Below are positions 8,276 through 9,375 of a stretch of DNA of 9,375 bases, in pieces. The stretch is from Opitutales bacterium. Its GTDB lineage: Bacteria > Verrucomicrobiota > Verrucomicrobiia > Opitutales > UBA2987. The DNA is taken from positions 1 to 9,375 of the forward strand of contig JAJFLT010000339.1 of NCBI GenBank assembly GCA_021772555.1. Reading direction: 5' to 3'. Within the stretch, counting starts at the first letter, position 1. Each line of letters opens with the position of its first letter. The notes below the pieces were generated by a model. The model was not told where the DNA came from and did not search any database. It worked only from the letters and a program-made list of their open reading frames with translations. The translations under genes were made by a program, and so were the position numbers.

Positions 8276-8800
8276 TTATCTTGAAGGAAATCCCTCAAGA
8301 ATTAAACCAACGGCATTGATAATTTTACTTTCATCGGGTTTGCCGGATATGTGGTCCTTTGTCGCCCAGCCGCGCCAGACAAGTTCCCCCTTTTTAGTAT
8401 CCACAATATCGATTGTTAGAGTCCCCTCGTTATACTGTTCGATATCTACAACAGTGCCTCCCACATAACCGAAGCGGCCTCGCCGAGGTACCACATATCC
8501 CCAATCCGTAATATCTGTTTTTCGGACAATGTTTCCGTGAACCGCAACCTGAATGTCGGAATTACCTCCTTCCACAAAATTGTAACCCTTGGAAGCAAGT
8601 TCTTCCTGGACGGCGTCACGGGCAATTTTCCCCAAGGCAATTAGCGATGGATCCTGGGGAGGCAGGATCACCATGGAGAAAGTTTTGTAAGAACCAAGGT
8701 CGCTACCGGGAGTAACAGTTGTTTGCACCTTGGGACCAGTCTCACAGCCAGCCAAAAACAGACCGGCGATAATCGATAGAATAGTTAGCTTTTTATTCAT
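8276..8800 (-). CDS. DUF4136-family lipoprotein
   Basis: This is a 174-residue lipoprotein. Its signal ends in LFLAGC with C19 as the lipidated residue, followed by E20, so it should be exported and anchored in the envelope. The rest fits the DUF4136 pattern: a short beta-strand entry with DLGSYKTFSM at 34-43; a helix IARDAVQEELASKGYNFVE at 59-77 that marks the ability of these proteins to pair an amphipathic helix with a sheet; IQVAVHGN at 83-90; then EGTLTIDIVDTKKGELVWRGWA at 125-146, the most typical part. The C-terminal helix covers about 156-170. There is no recognisable active site, and the family function is unknown. The ATG has only a weak A-rich upstream region. It lies 82 bases after the preceding gene and 22 bases before the DUF3313 gene, so the two small envelope proteins are probably made together. 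Confidence 0.85.
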   Translation of the reverse strand: MNKKLTILSIIAGLFLAGCETGPKVQTTVTPGSDLGSYKTFSMVILPPQDPSLIALGKIARDAVQEELASKGYNFVEGGNSDIQVAVHGNIVRKTDITDWGYVVPRRGRFGYVGGTVVDIEQYNEGTLTIDIVDTKKGELVWRGWATKDHISGKPDESKIINAVGLILEGFPSR

Positions 8801-8882
8801 TTATTTTCACATTTTCAGTTTTTAATGGCATCACCTTTAATCTAATAGTGGTTTGATAAAAAGATTTAACTCATCTTCGACA

Positions 8883-9375
8883 TTACTTCTTCAGTTTAGG
8901 GCGGCTACCTCTGGAACCGCTGCCGCTGCCACGCCTTTCACTATTCCGGCTCCAGTTGCGCTCGTGTAGTTCACTTGCGCGGTTTCTCTGAGAAAAGTCA
9001 CTCTCCCGCTCGGTCCGGATAATATTCTCGCCGGAAAATCGACTTTTGGGGCTGCCACTTGATTCGCCAAGAGTTTGTTTGCCTCGTCCGTCCGATCTAC
9101 CCATGGCAAGTTCAGGAAAATTTTCAGATCGCTCCACTAAAAAATTGTCACGCGAAAGATTGGGTCGGTTTTCTTTTGCCTTGGCAAACTGCTCTTCAAA
9201 ACGACCGAATTCGCTAAAACGCTCGGCCCGTTTCCCGTCGTCCTTGAGCCAATCGCGCGATCCATCTCCACGGGTTTCCCTATCCCATTCCCTCACGGCA
9301 TCATGAAATCCGCCATTCACATGGAGATGATGATGCTCATAGTGCCTGTAATAGTGATGAGAAAGGTGCGGGTAC
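8883..9375 (-). CDS. Unrecognised Arg/Ser/Gly-rich protein, N-terminus outside the window
   Basis: The frame stays open to the right edge, giving 163 visible residues and a natural TAA stop. A GTG at 9320 could serve as a start, but 18 further in-frame codons upstream encode a His/Tyr-rich stretch (HHYYRHYEHHHLH), so the gene probably begins beyond the window. The visible part then has a charged segment (GGFHDAVREWDRETRG, then WLKDDGKRAERFSEFGRF), followed by a low-complexity region rich in Arg, Ser, Gly, Glu and Asn. It ends in an alternating Gly-Ser-Arg tail, GSGSGSRGSRPKLKK. There are no Cys residues, no membrane segment and no catalytic motif. The composition suggests a disordered C-terminal tail of an envelope or surface protein. 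I do not recognise the family. Coding is supported by the long open frame and the organised composition. Confidence 0.65.
   Translation of the reverse strand, partial: YPHLSHHYYRHYEHHHLHVNGGFHDAVREWDRETRGDGSRDWLKDDGKRAERFSEFGRFEEQFAKAKENRPNLSRDNFLVERSENFPELAMGRSDGRGKQTLGESSGSPKSRFSGENIIRTERESDFSQRNRASELHERNWSRNSERRGSGSGSRGSRPKLKK

Noticed and set aside
8840..8882. AAGAT-ATCTT hairpin followed by T residues after the Arg/Ser-rich gene
   Set aside because: The five-pair stem is almost all A-T and too weak for a convincing terminator.

Overview
The window carries seven genes, all on the minus strand, and reads from its right end (about 9375) to its left end (about 1). Five encode envelope proteins with signal-type or membrane-spanning N-termini. 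An RND efflux pump with a periplasmic adaptor and a TolC-type outer-membrane channel means a diderm (Gram-negative) bacterium. Base composition is moderate and even, and there are no tRNA or rRNA genes, insertion sequences, CRISPR arrays or phage genes to suggest recent transfer. I cannot fix the phylum from sequence alone.

Right part (9375 to 7576). First comes the C-terminal part of an unrecognised Arg/Ser/Gly/Glu-rich protein whose start lies beyond the window. After 82 non-coding bases come two small envelope proteins separated by 22 bases: a DUF4136-type lipoprotein and a DUF3313-type protein. A hairpin followed by a T-run about 40 bases after the second gene may end this transcript. The same 149-base gap also holds a 48-codon open frame of uncertain status.

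Left part (7426 to 21). Four genes follow with gaps of only 36, 14 and 18 bases, which suggests one operon. They encode a six-helix potassium-channel-like protein, an 803-residue fusion of a periplasmic substrate-binding domain with a TolC-type outer-membrane factor, a lipoprotein membrane-fusion adaptor, and a full-length RND inner-membrane transporter. The last three supply every part of a tripartite efflux pump: transporter, adaptor and exit duct.

The most distinctive feature is the outer-membrane factor. About 300 residues resembling ABC-type solute-binding proteins (the ABC_sub_bind, PF04392-like family) precede a complete TolC fold. If that domain is functional, the exit duct carries its own periplasmic ligand-binding module. 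The pump substrate cannot be read from the sequence. The channel gene is included in the operon because of its spacing, not because of any demonstrated link.
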